Notes: generated by a model not told the origin, from the letters alone. Positions 16,424 to 24,417 are shown, counted from the first letter of the stretch. The stretch: DNA of 64,000 nucleotides from Vulcanimicrobiota bacterium (GCA_019637395.1 JAHBVR010000015.1:124001-188000), one strand, 5' to 3'. Program-made: numbers and translations.

Positions 16424-17523
16424 GAGGGAGGGTTTGGGGCCTCACCTTCGTGGGTCTGCTGATTTGCCTGAGCCATCCCCGCATTGTGGAAATCAAAGCC
16501 ATCGGGGTGCTCTTGAACGGCCCCGGCATGATGCTGGTCGGTTCGCTCTTGGGAACTTCCTTTGCGCGCACCGTGCTGGGCCGGGTGCTCTGCTGGCTGG
16601 TCACCCTGATCCTTTTGGAACCCCTGCTGCGCTGGATTTCGCTGGGCCCCAAGCCGGGACGCCGGGCCATATTGCTGGGCGGTTCGGCAGCCCTGGGCGG
16701 CGTGGCCCTGGGGGGCTACGGAGGGCTGGTGGAGCGCAAGCACTTCGTATTAGAACGGTTCGCGCTGTCATTGCCGGACTTGCCTCCGGAGCTGGAAGGC
16801 GTGCGGGTCGTGTTGATGGCCGACTGGCACTGCGGTCCGGTCTGCCGTCCCGATGATTTACTGCCGGCCATTCGCCTGGCCAACTCCTGTAAACCGGATG
16901 TGATTCTGGTTCCGGGCGACTTCATTTCGCGCTCGGGCGACTACTTTCACGAAGCGGCCGAGCTGGCTTCGCTGCTGCGGCCGCGCTTGCCCCAGGGAGT
17001 GCTGATCAGTTGGGGCAACCACGACTACTGGCACGGTCTGGAGACCGGACTGGCGGAAATGCCCCGGGCCGGCTGTCAAATCTTGTGCAACCGCAGTCTG
17101 CTGCTCACCCCCAGGCTCGAGTTCTCCGAATCCGGCTCAAGCGGTTTATGGTTGTGCGGACTGGACGACCTGTGGGCGGGCCAGCCGGATCTGGCGGGCA
17201 CTCTGGGCCAACTGTCGGATTGTCCACGCCTGGTGATGTCGCACAATCCCGACCTGGCCGAGGAACAATCAGGTGCCCGGGTGGATTTGATGGTCTCAGG
17301 CCACACCCATGGAGGACAAATCCGCCTGCCCACCCTGGGCACTCCGGTGCTGCCCAGTCGCTACGGGCAAAAGTATGCTTCCGGCTGGGTGGAGGCCCCC
17401 CACTATCCGGTCTATGTGACGCGCGGCGTGGGTACCAGCAGTTTGCCGATCCGTCTGGGAGTGCCTCCGGAGGTGACCTTGTTCGTGCTCCGGCGCGGTC
17501 CCCGCGGCTTGTTGCGCGCTTGA
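16420..17523 (+). CDS. Membrane-anchored metallophosphoesterase (YaeI/YkuE/LpxG-like)
   Basis: 367 residues from GTG 16420, overlapping the ABC gene stop; longer in-frame starts would lie inside that gene. Residues 1-90 hold three or four hydrophobic segments. The rest is a calcineurin-like phosphoesterase with all metal motifs: ADWHCG (D-x-H), PGDFIS, GNHDYW and SGHTHGGQ. Relatives hydrolyse membrane phospho-compounds; some, such as chlamydial LpxG, cleave UDP-diacylglucosamine in lipid A synthesis. Being coupled to an exporter makes a lipid or envelope precursor the likeliest substrate, but this is inference. A decayed copy of its 3' end follows immediately. Confidence 0.85.
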   Translation: MRGRVWGLTFVGLLICLSHPRIVEIKAIGVLLNGPGMMLVGSLLGTSFARTVLGRVLCWLVTLILLEPLLRWISLGPKPGRRAILLGGSAALGGVALGGYGGLVERKHFVLERFALSLPDLPPELEGVRVVLMADWHCGPVCRPDDLLPAIRLANSCKPDVILVPGDFISRSGDYFHEAAELASLLRPRLPQGVLISWGNHDYWHGLETGLAEMPRAGCQILCNRSLLLTPRLEFSESGSSGLWLCGLDDLWAGQPDLAGTLGQLSDCPRLVMSHNPDLAEEQSGARVDLMVSGHTHGGQIRLPTLGTPVLPSRYGQKYASGWVEAPHYPVYVTRGVGTSSLPIRLGVPPEVTLFVLRRGPRGLLRA

Positions 17524-17539
17524 GAAACGCATCTACGCG

Positions 17540-17668
17540 GTCCTCTGGGGCACGGCTCTGCTGGGCTGTTTGGCCCAGCCGCTACGGCCAGAAATACGCC
17601 TCCGGCTTGGAGTGCGGCCGGAAATCACCGTTTTCGAACTGCACCGGCACAGCGTACTGGGGTTTTAG
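17540..17668 (+). pseudogene. Decayed duplicate of the metallophosphoesterase 3' end
   Basis: Just after the intact gene, DNA at 17573-17610 reads SRYGQKYASG, identical to residues of the parent. About 17610-17660 reads, in a different frame, LGVRPEITVFELHR, which matches the parent's LGVPPEVTLFVLRR. The ~22 codons between these two segments in the parent are missing. There is no start codon. This is a tandem duplication remnant with an internal deletion and frame change. Confidence 0.65.
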
Positions 17669-17768
17669 AGACGTGCGCGCCCTCGCGCACATATGAGCGC
17701 CAATTCGCGCACCTGCGTGGGGCTTGACGATCAGGGTGCGCTGCCTTTATATTGGGCACGCCCAATAA

Positions 17769-17843
17769 GGCTGGGTAGCTCAGTGGCAGAGCAGGGGATT
17801 CATAAGCCCTTGGTCGGGAGTTCGACCCTCCCCCCAGCCACCA
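17769..17843 (+). tRNA. tRNA-Met (CAT)
   Basis: Acceptor GGCTGGG pairs with CCCAGCC. The D-arm is GCTC...GAGC, the anticodon loop TTCATAA carries CAT, and the T-arm is GGGAG TTCGACC CTCCC. Discriminator A is followed by an encoded CCA. It starts G1-C72, so it is an elongator-type tRNA and not the initiator; tRNA-Ile2 with a modified C34 cannot be excluded from sequence alone. The anticodon stem has an A-G closing mismatch. Confidence 0.93.
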
Positions 17844-17848
17844 CAACG

Positions 17849-17874
17849 AAAGCGCGGGAAACCGGGCTTTTTTT
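17849..17874 (+). terminator. Terminator after tRNA-Met
   Basis: AAAGCGCGG / CCGGGCTTT stem with one mismatch, loop GAAA, then a T-run, starting 6 nt after the encoded CCA. Confidence 0.75.
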
Positions 17875-17909
17875 GTTTGTTTTAGACCCGATGGCCAATA
17901 ACCAGCGGG

Positions 17910-18116
17910 TTAGCGAAGCCAGTTGACGACGGATAGGCCCTTAACCCGCCGAAACTCTCGCTCGTTGTCGGTGACAACGGTGTGCCCCAGAGACAATGCC
18001 TGGGCGGCAACTAGAAAGTCATTGCCCCCAATGGGCAGGCCATCTTGCTCCAACGCAAGCCGAATTCGCCCGTACACCGCGTCGACGGGCTTCTCGAGAT
18101 ATCCAGAAGAGAACAA
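17910..18116 (-). pseudogene. Truncated VapC-type PIN-domain toxin
   Basis: About 68 codons survive, encoding the C-terminal half of a PIN-domain ribonuclease: YGRIRLALEQDG, then PIGGNDFLVAAQALSLG, VVTDNEREF and the final VNWL. The acidic GGND and TDNEREF motifs of VapC are intact. The N-terminal half, with the first catalytic Asp, is missing. The remaining frame is joined directly to the end of the vapB remnant, consistent with one deletion that removed the vapB/vapC junction. It is not expected to be active. Confidence 0.75.
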
Positions 18117-18284
18117 TCGGGCTCAGTGTCGCCAGGAGAGCAAGCAGCGACTTGGGCCGGGCAGGCTCAATAACCAAACGGTCGCCCTCGCGCCTCCTCC
18201 CCCGGGCAATTCAAACTCTCGAGGAATCCGCACAGCCTGATTTCTTCCGTTTCGGAACAACTTCACGTGACGGTCCAAACTCAT
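18117..18284 (-). pseudogene. Frameshifted VapB-type antitoxin
   Basis: From ATG 18284, with GGAGG 4 nt upstream, the frame reads MSLDRHVKLFRNGRNQAVRI and continues PREFELPG, the AbrB-like DNA-binding start of VapB. It then breaks in the G-rich run near 18198-18204. In another frame the DNA continues REGDRLVIEPARPKSLLALL, the normal VapB C-terminus that binds VapC. So one indel and one downstream deletion inactivated the pair. Confidence 0.75.
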
Positions 18285-18337
18285 TACACCTCCAGGCCTA
18301 TGCCATAGCATAGGCCAAACAGCCTTCCTGTCCAGCC

Positions 18338-18367
18338 TTGCCTCACAGACTTTTAGGGTTTCATAAT
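18338..18367 (+). promoter_or_regulatory. Possible promoter of the Gln/Gly-rich gene
   Basis: TTGCCT (18338-18343), an 18-nt spacer and CATAAT (18362-18367), about 95 nt before the ATG at 18462. The match is moderate and unsupported by other evidence. The rest of the 180-nt gap shows no clear structure. Confidence 0.3.
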
Positions 18368-18461
18368 CAGGGAAGTTTCCTTACACTTTCCTTACCAAAG
18401 AGGGATCATTCTTAACAGTGCGCCCCTACTCTGTGTGAAACCAGCGGGAGGCACATGCAAC

Positions 18462-19445
18462 ATGGCAATTTTCGGCGTAAATCCTTACAATTTCGGCGGC
18501 ACTCAGGTCGGCTCGTTCGGGTTCCAATCGGGATTGGGCATCCAGGCACAGTCCAACGCCTTTTCCCAGCAAGCCCTCGGATTGGGCGGCCCGGCCCAGA
18601 TCATTCAGGTGCTGCAGCAACTGATTTCCAGCCTTTCGCAGCTCTCCCAGGGCTGGGGCGGCCTGCTCGGCCAGCAGCAGCAACAGAATCCCTTTGGCCA
18701 GTTTCAGCAACCTTACTACGGCACACAGACCGACCAGAGCCAGTCCGGCGTGCCCAACTTCCTGCCCACCGGAGCCTATACCCCGACCGTCCCGACCACC
18801 ACCACTACCACGGGCGGCGGACTCTACGGCGGGGGGACTTCTACCGGCGGTAGTTTGCCCGCTCTGCCCTTCCCCAGCGACGGCAATGACTACGCCAGCT
18901 ACCTCCAGGCCCAGGTGGCCGGCGGGGCGCTCAACGGACAGACCACCGTCAACCAGTCCGACGGCATTCCCGGCACCCGCTTCGCCACCGTGGCTCCCTC
19001 GCAGCTCTGGAATGCCAACGTCGGCCGCCTCTACGCCTACCAGTTCGCCGCCCAAGCCAACGGCTACGATCCGCTCAGTGCCCAGGGATTGCAGGCCGGT
19101 GCCCAGGCCATGCAGCAGATGTCTCCCGACGCCCAGCTCTTTATGCAAGTCGCCTCAGTCTTCAAAGGCAACCTCAACGGTGGGCCGGGCAACTACGACA
19201 ACGCCGGCCTCAAGCAGTTGCTCATCAACGCCGGGGCTGGCGACCTGACGGGAACGGCGGGCGTAGGTGAAACCGACGTGCAGACCATCGGGGCCGTGGC
19301 CGCCGCCATCAATCGCGGTCAGCTCAGCCTGCAGGACGTGATCAACTCGGGCACCATCGACAACCTGGACCGCTACGGCCAGATCATCAACTACGTCCAG
19401 TCCGGCCACTTCCAGACCGACCTGAACCTCTACGATACGATCTAA
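18462..19445 (+). CDS. Gln/Gly/Ser-rich protein of unknown function
   Basis: 327 residues from ATG 18462, with GGGAGG 10 nt upstream; the in-frame start at 18435 lacks a better site. It has no signal peptide, no transmembrane helix and no cysteine. The N-terminus is Gly/Phe/Gln-rich (FGVNPYNFGG), followed by an amphipathic segment IIQVLQQLISSLSQLSQ, a GLLGQQQQQ run, a TTTTTTGGGLYGGG linker and then a more ordered Ala/Gln-rich half. The composition (Gly/Gln/Ser-rich, Cys-free, LLG repeats) recalls harpins and other secreted flexible proteins, but no family is identifiable and I do not assign a function. It is single, and its stop overlaps the stop of the convergent gene (CTAA at 19442-19445). 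Confidence 0.6.
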   Translation: MAIFGVNPYNFGGTQVGSFGFQSGLGIQAQSNAFSQQALGLGGPAQIIQVLQQLISSLSQLSQGWGGLLGQQQQQNPFGQFQQPYYGTQTDQSQSGVPNFLPTGAYTPTVPTTTTTTGGGLYGGGTSTGGSLPALPFPSDGNDYASYLQAQVAGGALNGQTTVNQSDGIPGTRFATVAPSQLWNANVGRLYAYQFAAQANGYDPLSAQGLQAGAQAMQQMSPDAQLFMQVASVFKGNLNGGPGNYDNAGLKQLLINAGAGDLTGTAGVGETDVQTIGAVAAAINRGQLSLQDVINSGTIDNLDRYGQIINYVQSGHFQTDLNLYDTI

Positions 19446-20488
19446 TCGCGGGCTCCGGCCGAGAGCAGGGTCAGACCGCACAGCTTATACAACATCCGGG
19501 CCCCCACGTTACCGTCCCACTGGTCACCGTCAGGGCCCGGCGCCACTTCGTTCAGGTCAAAGCCCACCAGGCGCTTGCCGGCCCGGTGCAGCGTCTTTAA
19601 CAAATAGACGGCCTCGTGGAAACGCAGGCCGCCCGGCACGGGTGTACCCGTATGGGGACAGAGGGCCGGCTCCAATCCATCGATGTCGAACGACACATAG
19701 ACGTTCTCGGGCAGCAAGCCCACTATCTCCTCGCACAGACTGTGCCAGCTCTCCCCCTGGCAGAGGCGTTCCTTCAGAGCGAAGTCGAAGAAAGTGCGCA
19801 CCTTGGGATGGGAAGTGGCCAGACGGTACTCACTATCGCAGTAATCGCGCACACCCACCTGCACCAGGCGCCCCACCCGCGTCTCCAGCACATTGTGCAT
19901 AATCGAAGCGTGCGAATGGGCAAAGCCCTCATAGGCCTCGCGTAGGTCCGCATGAGCGTCGATCTGCAGCACGCCCAGCCCGGGGTACTCCTCCAGGAAA
20001 GCCTCGATCGCTCCCAGCGGCGTGGAATGCTCGCCGCCGACCAGGCCCACCAGCTTGCCCTGTGCACGCCAGTGGCGCACCCGTTTACCCACCCAGGTGT
20101 TTAACTGCGAAGACAGCTCGTTGACCCGGTCCAGCCCGGCGCAAAAGCGCCCGCCGGAAGCGATGATCGGGGTCGACAGGCGGCAGGCCTCCAGATTGGC
20201 CGCCACCACCCCCGGGTCTTCCGCTTCCATATGAATGCCGAACTCCCAGGGCCGCGCCAGTCCCAACTGCCCCAACTCGGCGTCGAACAGATCTAGCTGC
20301 GGACTGGCCGCGAGAATCGCCCGCGGCCCGGCGGCCGTGCCTTTGCCGTAGGAAGTGGTCGCTTCCCAGGGCACTGGAATGAGAATCAGCGAGGACTCTT
20401 CGGCCGTCAGCGGTAGGCCGAAAATGCCCACGTCCTCGAGAGCGGCTCCATCGGGGTCATACTTGGAGAGGTCGGTCTTCTGCAACAT
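19442..20488 (-). CDS. speB: Agmatinase/arginase-family ureohydrolase
   Basis: 348 residues. The manganese-binding motifs of ureohydrolases are present: GGEHST (H ligand), IDAHADLRE (DAHAD) and SFDIDGLEP followed by TGTPVPGG. Two usual Asp are Glu (GGEHS and LEP), as seen in some agmatinase-like subfamilies. The likely reaction is agmatine to putrescine plus urea. Arginase or formimidoylglutamase activity cannot be ruled out. The N-terminal ~40 residues (LSKYDPDGA) form an extension before the catalytic core. A spermidine synthase lies at 54217-55092, consistent with a polyamine route. The gene is transcribed away from a region with two GGACTGCCGTC hairpins. Confidence 0.75.
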   Translation of the reverse strand: MLQKTDLSKYDPDGAALEDVGIFGLPLTAEESSLILIPVPWEATTSYGKGTAAGPRAILAASPQLDLFDAELGQLGLARPWEFGIHMEAEDPGVVAANLEACRLSTPIIASGGRFCAGLDRVNELSSQLNTWVGKRVRHWRAQGKLVGLVGGEHSTPLGAIEAFLEEYPGLGVLQIDAHADLREAYEGFAHSHASIMHNVLETRVGRLVQVGVRDYCDSEYRLATSHPKVRTFFDFALKERLCQGESWHSLCEEIVGLLPENVYVSFDIDGLEPALCPHTGTPVPGGLRFHEAVYLLKTLHRAGKRLVGFDLNEVAPGPDGDQWDGNVGARMLYKLCGLTLLSAGARD

Positions 20489-20499
20489 GTCCCCGTGTT

Positions 20500-20570
20500 C
20501 TGGGGGGGACTGCCGTCTCCCCCCAGGCCCCCCCCTGCTATCCCTGGGGGGGACTGCCGTCTCCCCCCAG
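20500..20570. repeat. Two identical 27-nt GGACTGCCGTC hairpins, copies 2 and 3
   Basis: Positions 20500-20526 and 20544-20570 are identical 27-mers. Each folds as CTGGGGGG pairing with CCCCCCAG, a bulged T, and GAC/GTC closing a TGCC loop. A further GC-rich hairpin (GCAGGCC/GGCCTGC) follows near 20575-20594. They fill the divergent gap between the agmatinase-family gene and the small helical gene. The core is shared with 7003-7025 and 51763-51774. Confidence 0.85.
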
Positions 20571-20610
20571 GCCAGCAGGCCCCGCCGGCCTGCCTTGCGA
20601 AGGGCGGCCC

Positions 20611-20886
20611 ATGGAAAACGAACAAGACGAGACCCTGGCCAATCTCATCAACAACTACCAGGTCAGCAGCAATCTGCAACAGGAAGTCCTGACCAACATT
20701 CGGCGTATCGCCGACTCCGCCAGCAACGTGACCGACGCCGAGACCAAGCTCACCGCCGGTGAAGCCACCATTCTCTGGGCTCTGTCGCAGCAATTGGACG
20801 TGATCCGTTCGCAGATGACTCAGTTAGAACAGCTCAATCTGGCGATACTGAAACATCTCTTACAACACGAGCAGGCACACCAGTAG
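20611..20886 (+). CDS. Small helical protein, unknown
   Basis: 91 residues from ATG 20611, with AAGGGCGG upstream. It is acidic, almost entirely helical by composition, and rich in Gln, Leu and Asn (NLINNYQVSSNLQQEVLTNI). A likely amphipathic C-terminal helix contains LDVIRSQMTQLEQLNLAIL. No signal peptide or known motif is present. Its last 53 nt overlap the end of the convergent acyltransferase gene. It may be a coiled-coil partner or adaptor; confidence that it is real is moderate. Confidence 0.55.
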   Translation: MENEQDETLANLINNYQVSSNLQQEVLTNIRRIADSASNVTDAETKLTAGEATILWALSQQLDVIRSQMTQLEQLNLAILKHLLQHEQAHQ

Positions 20887-21442
20887 CCACAATCCCGGCG
20901 GGCAGGTCGCGCACCACCGCGGCCCCCGCCCCCACCACGCTCCTTGCGCCGATGGTCCGTCCCGGGATGACGCTCACCCCTGTACCCAGCATGGCGCCCT
21001 CTCCCACCCGGACCGTTCCGGCCAGATGAGTTCCCGGGCAAAGGTGCGCGTGATCTTCAATCACACAATCATGATCCACCGTGCAGCCAGTGTTCAAAAT
21101 ACAATTGCGCCCGATCACGGTATCCACATTGACCACCGCTCCCGCCATGATGACCGTGCCCAGACCCACGCGCACCGTGGCATCGACCACGGCCGAGGGG
21201 TCTACTAAAACCACCGAACGCGAAGCACAGAACCATTCGGCGCGCAACTGGTTACGGCCTAGAGAGACAAACAGCTTACCCTCAAACGAGGAAGCTTCGG
21301 AAAAACGCCCCAGAACGGGCAGTCCCAGCACCTGACCGGTGGCCAAGTCGTCGTAAAAACCGACCACCTCGAAACCCGCCCGTTGAGCCACTCGGCAGAC
21401 CACTTTGCCGTGCCCGCCGGCCCCCAAAAGGGCTAACCTCAA
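20834..21442 (-). CDS. NeuD/PglD-type sugar O- or N-acyltransferase
   Basis: 202 residues. I choose TTG 21442 because it overlaps the upstream stop (TTGA) and places LALLGAGGHGKVV at the N-terminus, as in the family. An open upstream extension would lie inside the preceding gene. Residues 1-75 form the Rossmann-like substrate domain. The rest is a left-handed beta-helix of hexapeptide repeats. Catalytic-type residues are in TVDHDCVIEDHAHLCPG, and the C-terminal ATGVPARVV is typical. Relatives transfer acetyl from acetyl-CoA to sialic acid or bacillosamine precursors of surface glycans. No other glycan gene is adjacent; it is coupled to a small exported protein. Confidence 0.85.
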   Translation of the reverse strand: MRLALLGAGGHGKVVCRVAQRAGFEVVGFYDDLATGQVLGLPVLGRFSEASSFEGKLFVSLGRNQLRAEWFCASRSVVLVDPSAVVDATVRVGLGTVIMAGAVVNVDTVIGRNCILNTGCTVDHDCVIEDHAHLCPGTHLAGTVRVGEGAMLGTGVSVIPGRTIGARSVVGAGAAVVRDLPAGIVATGVPARVVRDVSVSPD

Positions 21443-21930
21443 CGGGTTTCCAACAACGCCGGCGCCTGCTTCATCATGGTGGCCAACTGCTGATGCCAAC
21501 TATCGTACTGGCGATTCACCAGACCGGCCATCAACTTGGCGTTGCCCCGGGTAGCCAGCTCCATCTCGGCGCACATCAGCGCTCCGCCGCGCATCTCCCA
21601 CTGCATCAAGCGCCATTCCAGCACCTGACCCTTTTGCACCCAACCCGAGTGCACCAGTTTCACCGCGGAACGGTAACGCACGTCCCGCTGCGACTGGTCC
21701 CAATGGCGTGTATAGGCCAGTTCGTAGGCACGCAAATCCTTGCAGGCTACCTTGCGTAGCCACAGCCGGCGTTCACAGGTGTCCGGATTGTCGCCGTCAC
21801 GCAGAAAGGCAAGCACGCGGCTACCCGGCTTGGCGGAGCGCTCGATCAGATAGAAGTCTTCCCCGTCAAAGCGCCATACCGGAGCCGGTGACCCGGCCAG
21901 AATCATCATCAGCAAAAAGAGCACACGCAT
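21439..21930 (-). CDS. Small exported protein, unknown
   Basis: 163 residues. It begins with a short signal peptide (MRVLFLLMMILAGSPA). The mature part contains many Trp and Arg residues (VWRFDGEDFYLIERS, RRLWLRKVACKDLRAYELAY) and two or three cysteines that could form disulfides. No family is recognised. It is cotranscribed with the acyltransferase, whose TTG overlaps this stop codon. Confidence 0.6.
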   Translation of the reverse strand: MRVLFLLMMILAGSPAPVWRFDGEDFYLIERSAKPGSRVLAFLRDGDNPDTCERRLWLRKVACKDLRAYELAYTRHWDQSQRDVRYRSAVKLVHSGWVQKGQVLEWRLMQWEMRGGALMCAEMELATRGNAKLMAGLVNRQYDSWHQQLATMMKQAPALLETR

Positions 21931-21991
21931 AGCCCCAGCGCTTCCGGATCCTTGAGAACTTTCCTGCGGATTATTGAACTTCTTTCAAGGC

Positions 21992-23017
21992 TCAGAACAA
22001 TTCCAACTGAGTGGGCACATCTTCGCTCACCAGGTCCCCGACTCCCAGGCCCAACAAGCGCACCGGTTGCTTAACCACCCGCAGCCGCTCCGCCAGCACG
22101 CTCATGCTCGCCTCCCACAGCGAGCCCGAACGCAAGCGCACCGAGCGGGTTTCCGTCCGAAAATCCGGCCAGCGAATCTTGACCACCGCCAATCCCGCCC
22201 GCATCCGCAAACGCCCCAGTCGCTCCTCCAGACGGGTAACCTGCCGCTTTAACACCCGACCCAGTTCCTCCAGGTCTCCACAATCCCGCTCGAAGGTATG
22301 CTCACAGGATAGCGACTTGGCCTCGAAATCCGTCTCCACCGGCCGGTCATCCCGACCCCAGGCCAGCTTGTGCAGATCCGCCCCCGACCGGCCCACAATA
22401 CGCGTCAAATCCTCCACCGAAGAAGCCGCCACCTGCTCGATGAAAACCAGGCCATGGTTACGCAGCCGCTCCGCCGTCTTGGGTCCCACTCCCCACAACT
22501 CCGATACCGGCAAAGGCCAGAGGAACTCTAACACGCTCTCGGCGGCAATCAGCAACTGCCCGTCCGGCTTGGCTTTGCCCGAAGCCACCTTGGCCACGTA
22601 CTTATTAGGACCAATCCCGGCCGAAGCCGGTAACCCAAAGGCGGAGTGAATCCGCGAGCGAATTTCGGCTACGATTCGACCCGGAGATTCCCACTCGAAC
22701 AAATCAAGATAGCACTCGTCCAGCGCTAGCGGTTCCACCCGGGCCGTATACTCGGCATATAGAGCTCGCAGCCCCGAAGAAATGGAGGAATACACCTCAA
22801 AGCGCGGCGGTGCCACCACCAGTCCCGGACAAAGTCTCACCGCTTTAGCCATCGGCATGGCCGAGAACACGCCATATTTGCGCGCCTCGTAAGAGGCGGC
22901 GGCCACCACTCCGCGCGAGCCATCATAGCCAACCACCACCGGCTTGCCCCGCCAGCGCGGGTTATCGCGCAGCTCCACCGAGGCGTAAAAAGCGTCCATG
23001 TCAATGTGTGCAATCAT
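21992..23017 (-). CDS. dinB: DNA polymerase IV (Y-family translesion polymerase)
   Basis: 341 residues. The Y-family catalytic acids are present: HIDMDAFYASVE near the N-terminus and ALDECYLDLF (about 104). The palm continues GIGPNKYVAKVASGKAKPDG, followed by the helix-hairpin-helix LWGVGPKTAERLRNHG and the little-finger domain. The very C-terminus is QLELF, a textbook beta-clamp-binding pentapeptide, so the protein is complete. It copies past damaged bases with low fidelity. No LexA-type operator is obvious in the 200-nt upstream region. It stands alone, with the act operon terminator upstream. Confidence 0.95.
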   Translation of the reverse strand: MIAHIDMDAFYASVELRDNPRWRGKPVVVGYDGSRGVVAAASYEARKYGVFSAMPMAKAVRLCPGLVVAPPRFEVYSSISSGLRALYAEYTARVEPLALDECYLDLFEWESPGRIVAEIRSRIHSAFGLPASAGIGPNKYVAKVASGKAKPDGQLLIAAESVLEFLWPLPVSELWGVGPKTAERLRNHGLVFIEQVAASSVEDLTRIVGRSGADLHKLAWGRDDRPVETDFEAKSLSCEHTFERDCGDLEELGRVLKRQVTRLEERLGRLRMRAGLAVVKIRWPDFRTETRSVRLRSGSLWEASMSVLAERLRVVKQPVRLLGLGVGDLVSEDVPTQLELF

Positions 23018-23177
23018 GAGGGCCCGTCGCTTAATAATTCAGACGTTTGGGTACCAGATCCATCCCCACCCGCTGCGTCGCAACTCCGCACCGTATAACC
23101 TGATACGCCTTGTCGTTGCTCCTTGCGGGAGGGGCGCCTCCGGCACCGAAATGCCTACCTTATCAAGCGCCGGGCCT

Positions 23178-23210
23178 AAAAAAAAGCCCCCACCCGAAGG
23201 CAGGGGCTTT
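23178..23210 (-). terminator. Terminator of the act operon
   Basis: Read on the minus strand, AAAGCCCC and GGGGCTTT form a stem (23183-23190 with 23203-23210) followed by an eight-U run. It is placed 16 nt after the ActD-ActE stop codon. Confidence 0.88.
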
Positions 23211-23226
23211 CTCCATCCGAGAGGGC

Positions 23227-24414
23227 TTACTGGGTCTTCTGCAGTTCGCGCAGATGCACCACGATGGTGGCGATCTCTTCCGGGGTCAGCTTGTAGCCGA
23301 AGGGCGGCATATTGTTTTTACCACTGTAGATGTTGTAGTAAAAGTAGCCGTCCGGCTTGGTGTGGTTCGGGTATTTGGCCTTGGTGCCGATAGCCGGAGG
23401 AGCAGGTTGGCAGGCTTCGCCCACCTTGCCGTCACCCGCGCCTGTGGCACCGTGGCACATCGCGCAGTTAACGGCGAACAACTGCTCTCCGCGCTTGAGT
23501 ACTTCCGCGGTGGGTTTGACCGGATTGACCCAGGGGGCAATGGCGGCTTCCACTTCGGCCTGGCGGTTCTTCAGCTCATACATCTTCGGGTACTGGCCGG
23601 AAGCCTTCAAGAGAGTCTCGGCTTCCGCCATGGCCTTCATCGCCTCAGGCGCATGAGGATCCTTGGCGGTGCCTTCCCGAATAGCCCGGGCCAGCGCCGC
23701 GCGATAGTTATAGAACAGCTTTTCATCGCCGTCCACGTTGTAACCGATGGCGGGCGGCGGAGCCACCGCCTGCTCCTGGTTGGTCGGCATGCTGACCGAT
23801 TGCGGCGGGGCCAGTTCGGCGGCCGCCTCGGTGCTTTTGATGACGTCTTGCTGGCGCATATTGAACTGGGAACAGCCCGTCAACATCGTCAGCAACATCA
23901 AGGCGAAGCAGTAGGAAACCACCGAGCGGGCTCCCTTGCCCTCCAGCATCTTCATGGCCCGGTCGGCCGAACGGCCGCCCACCACCAGAGCGATGTAGCC
24001 GATGGCCACCGGCATATCCTCTTCCAGCGGCGGGACCAACGAGCGGAACTTGAAGGTCTCCAGGAAGAACATGAAGGTGGTGGTCAAAATCGCCGTGATC
24101 ATACCGCACTCGTAGGTCACGATCATGGTGATGGGGATCGGAATCAACGGATGGCCGTTGGTCACCGAAACCGGTGCCCACTCATACTGGGTAAAGGTTA
24201 CGAAGGAGAAGCCGCAGAGCACGGCCACGGCCCACATAAAACGCGCGGCTGCGCGCATATTGTAAGGACCGGTGCGGTGCGGCGGGATGGGATGCTCAGG
24301 CAGCGGGTAGGGGCTGCGGATCTCGATCTCTTGAGGATCGAGGCCCTCGTCTACCAGATGCCGGTGAGCAGCCAGGGCGGTGAAGTGATCTTCGAATTCA
24401 GCACAGACTCTCAT
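23227..24414 (-). CDS. Alternative complex III: ActD-ActE fusion (membrane subunit plus monohaem cytochrome c)
   Basis: 395 residues. Residues 1-165 match ActD (DUF3341): FEDHFTALAAHRHLVDEG, 'ISSPYP'-like EIRSPYPLPEH, two transmembrane helices, then 'GGRSADRAMKMLEGKGA'. Without a stop the frame continues into ALMLLTMLTGCSQ, which is exactly the lipoprotein signal and lipobox of a free ActE, and then an ActE-like domain ending in a cytochrome c fold with CAMCHG and a distal Met (NMPPFGYKL). In other act operons these are two genes. Here the lipobox is internal, so it may act as a third membrane helix, or the fusion may be cleaved. It is the last gene of the operon, 3 nt after actC. Confidence 0.85.
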   Translation of the reverse strand: MRVCAEFEDHFTALAAHRHLVDEGLDPQEIEIRSPYPLPEHPIPPHRTGPYNMRAAARFMWAVAVLCGFSFVTFTQYEWAPVSVTNGHPLIPIPITMIVTYECGMITAILTTTFMFFLETFKFRSLVPPLEEDMPVAIGYIALVVGGRSADRAMKMLEGKGARSVVSYCFALMLLTMLTGCSQFNMRQQDVIKSTEAAAELAPPQSVSMPTNQEQAVAPPPAIGYNVDGDEKLFYNYRAALARAIREGTAKDPHAPEAMKAMAEAETLLKASGQYPKMYELKNRQAEVEAAIAPWVNPVKPTAEVLKRGEQLFAVNCAMCHGATGAGDGKVGEACQPAPPAIGTKAKYPNHTKPDGYFYYNIYSGKNNMPPFGYKLTPEEIATIVVHLRELQKTQ

Positions 24415-24417
24415 CGT

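Noticed and set aside
17941-18313. + strand frames over the vapBC remnant
   Set aside because: No motif; the opposite strand carries recognisable VapB and VapC pieces.
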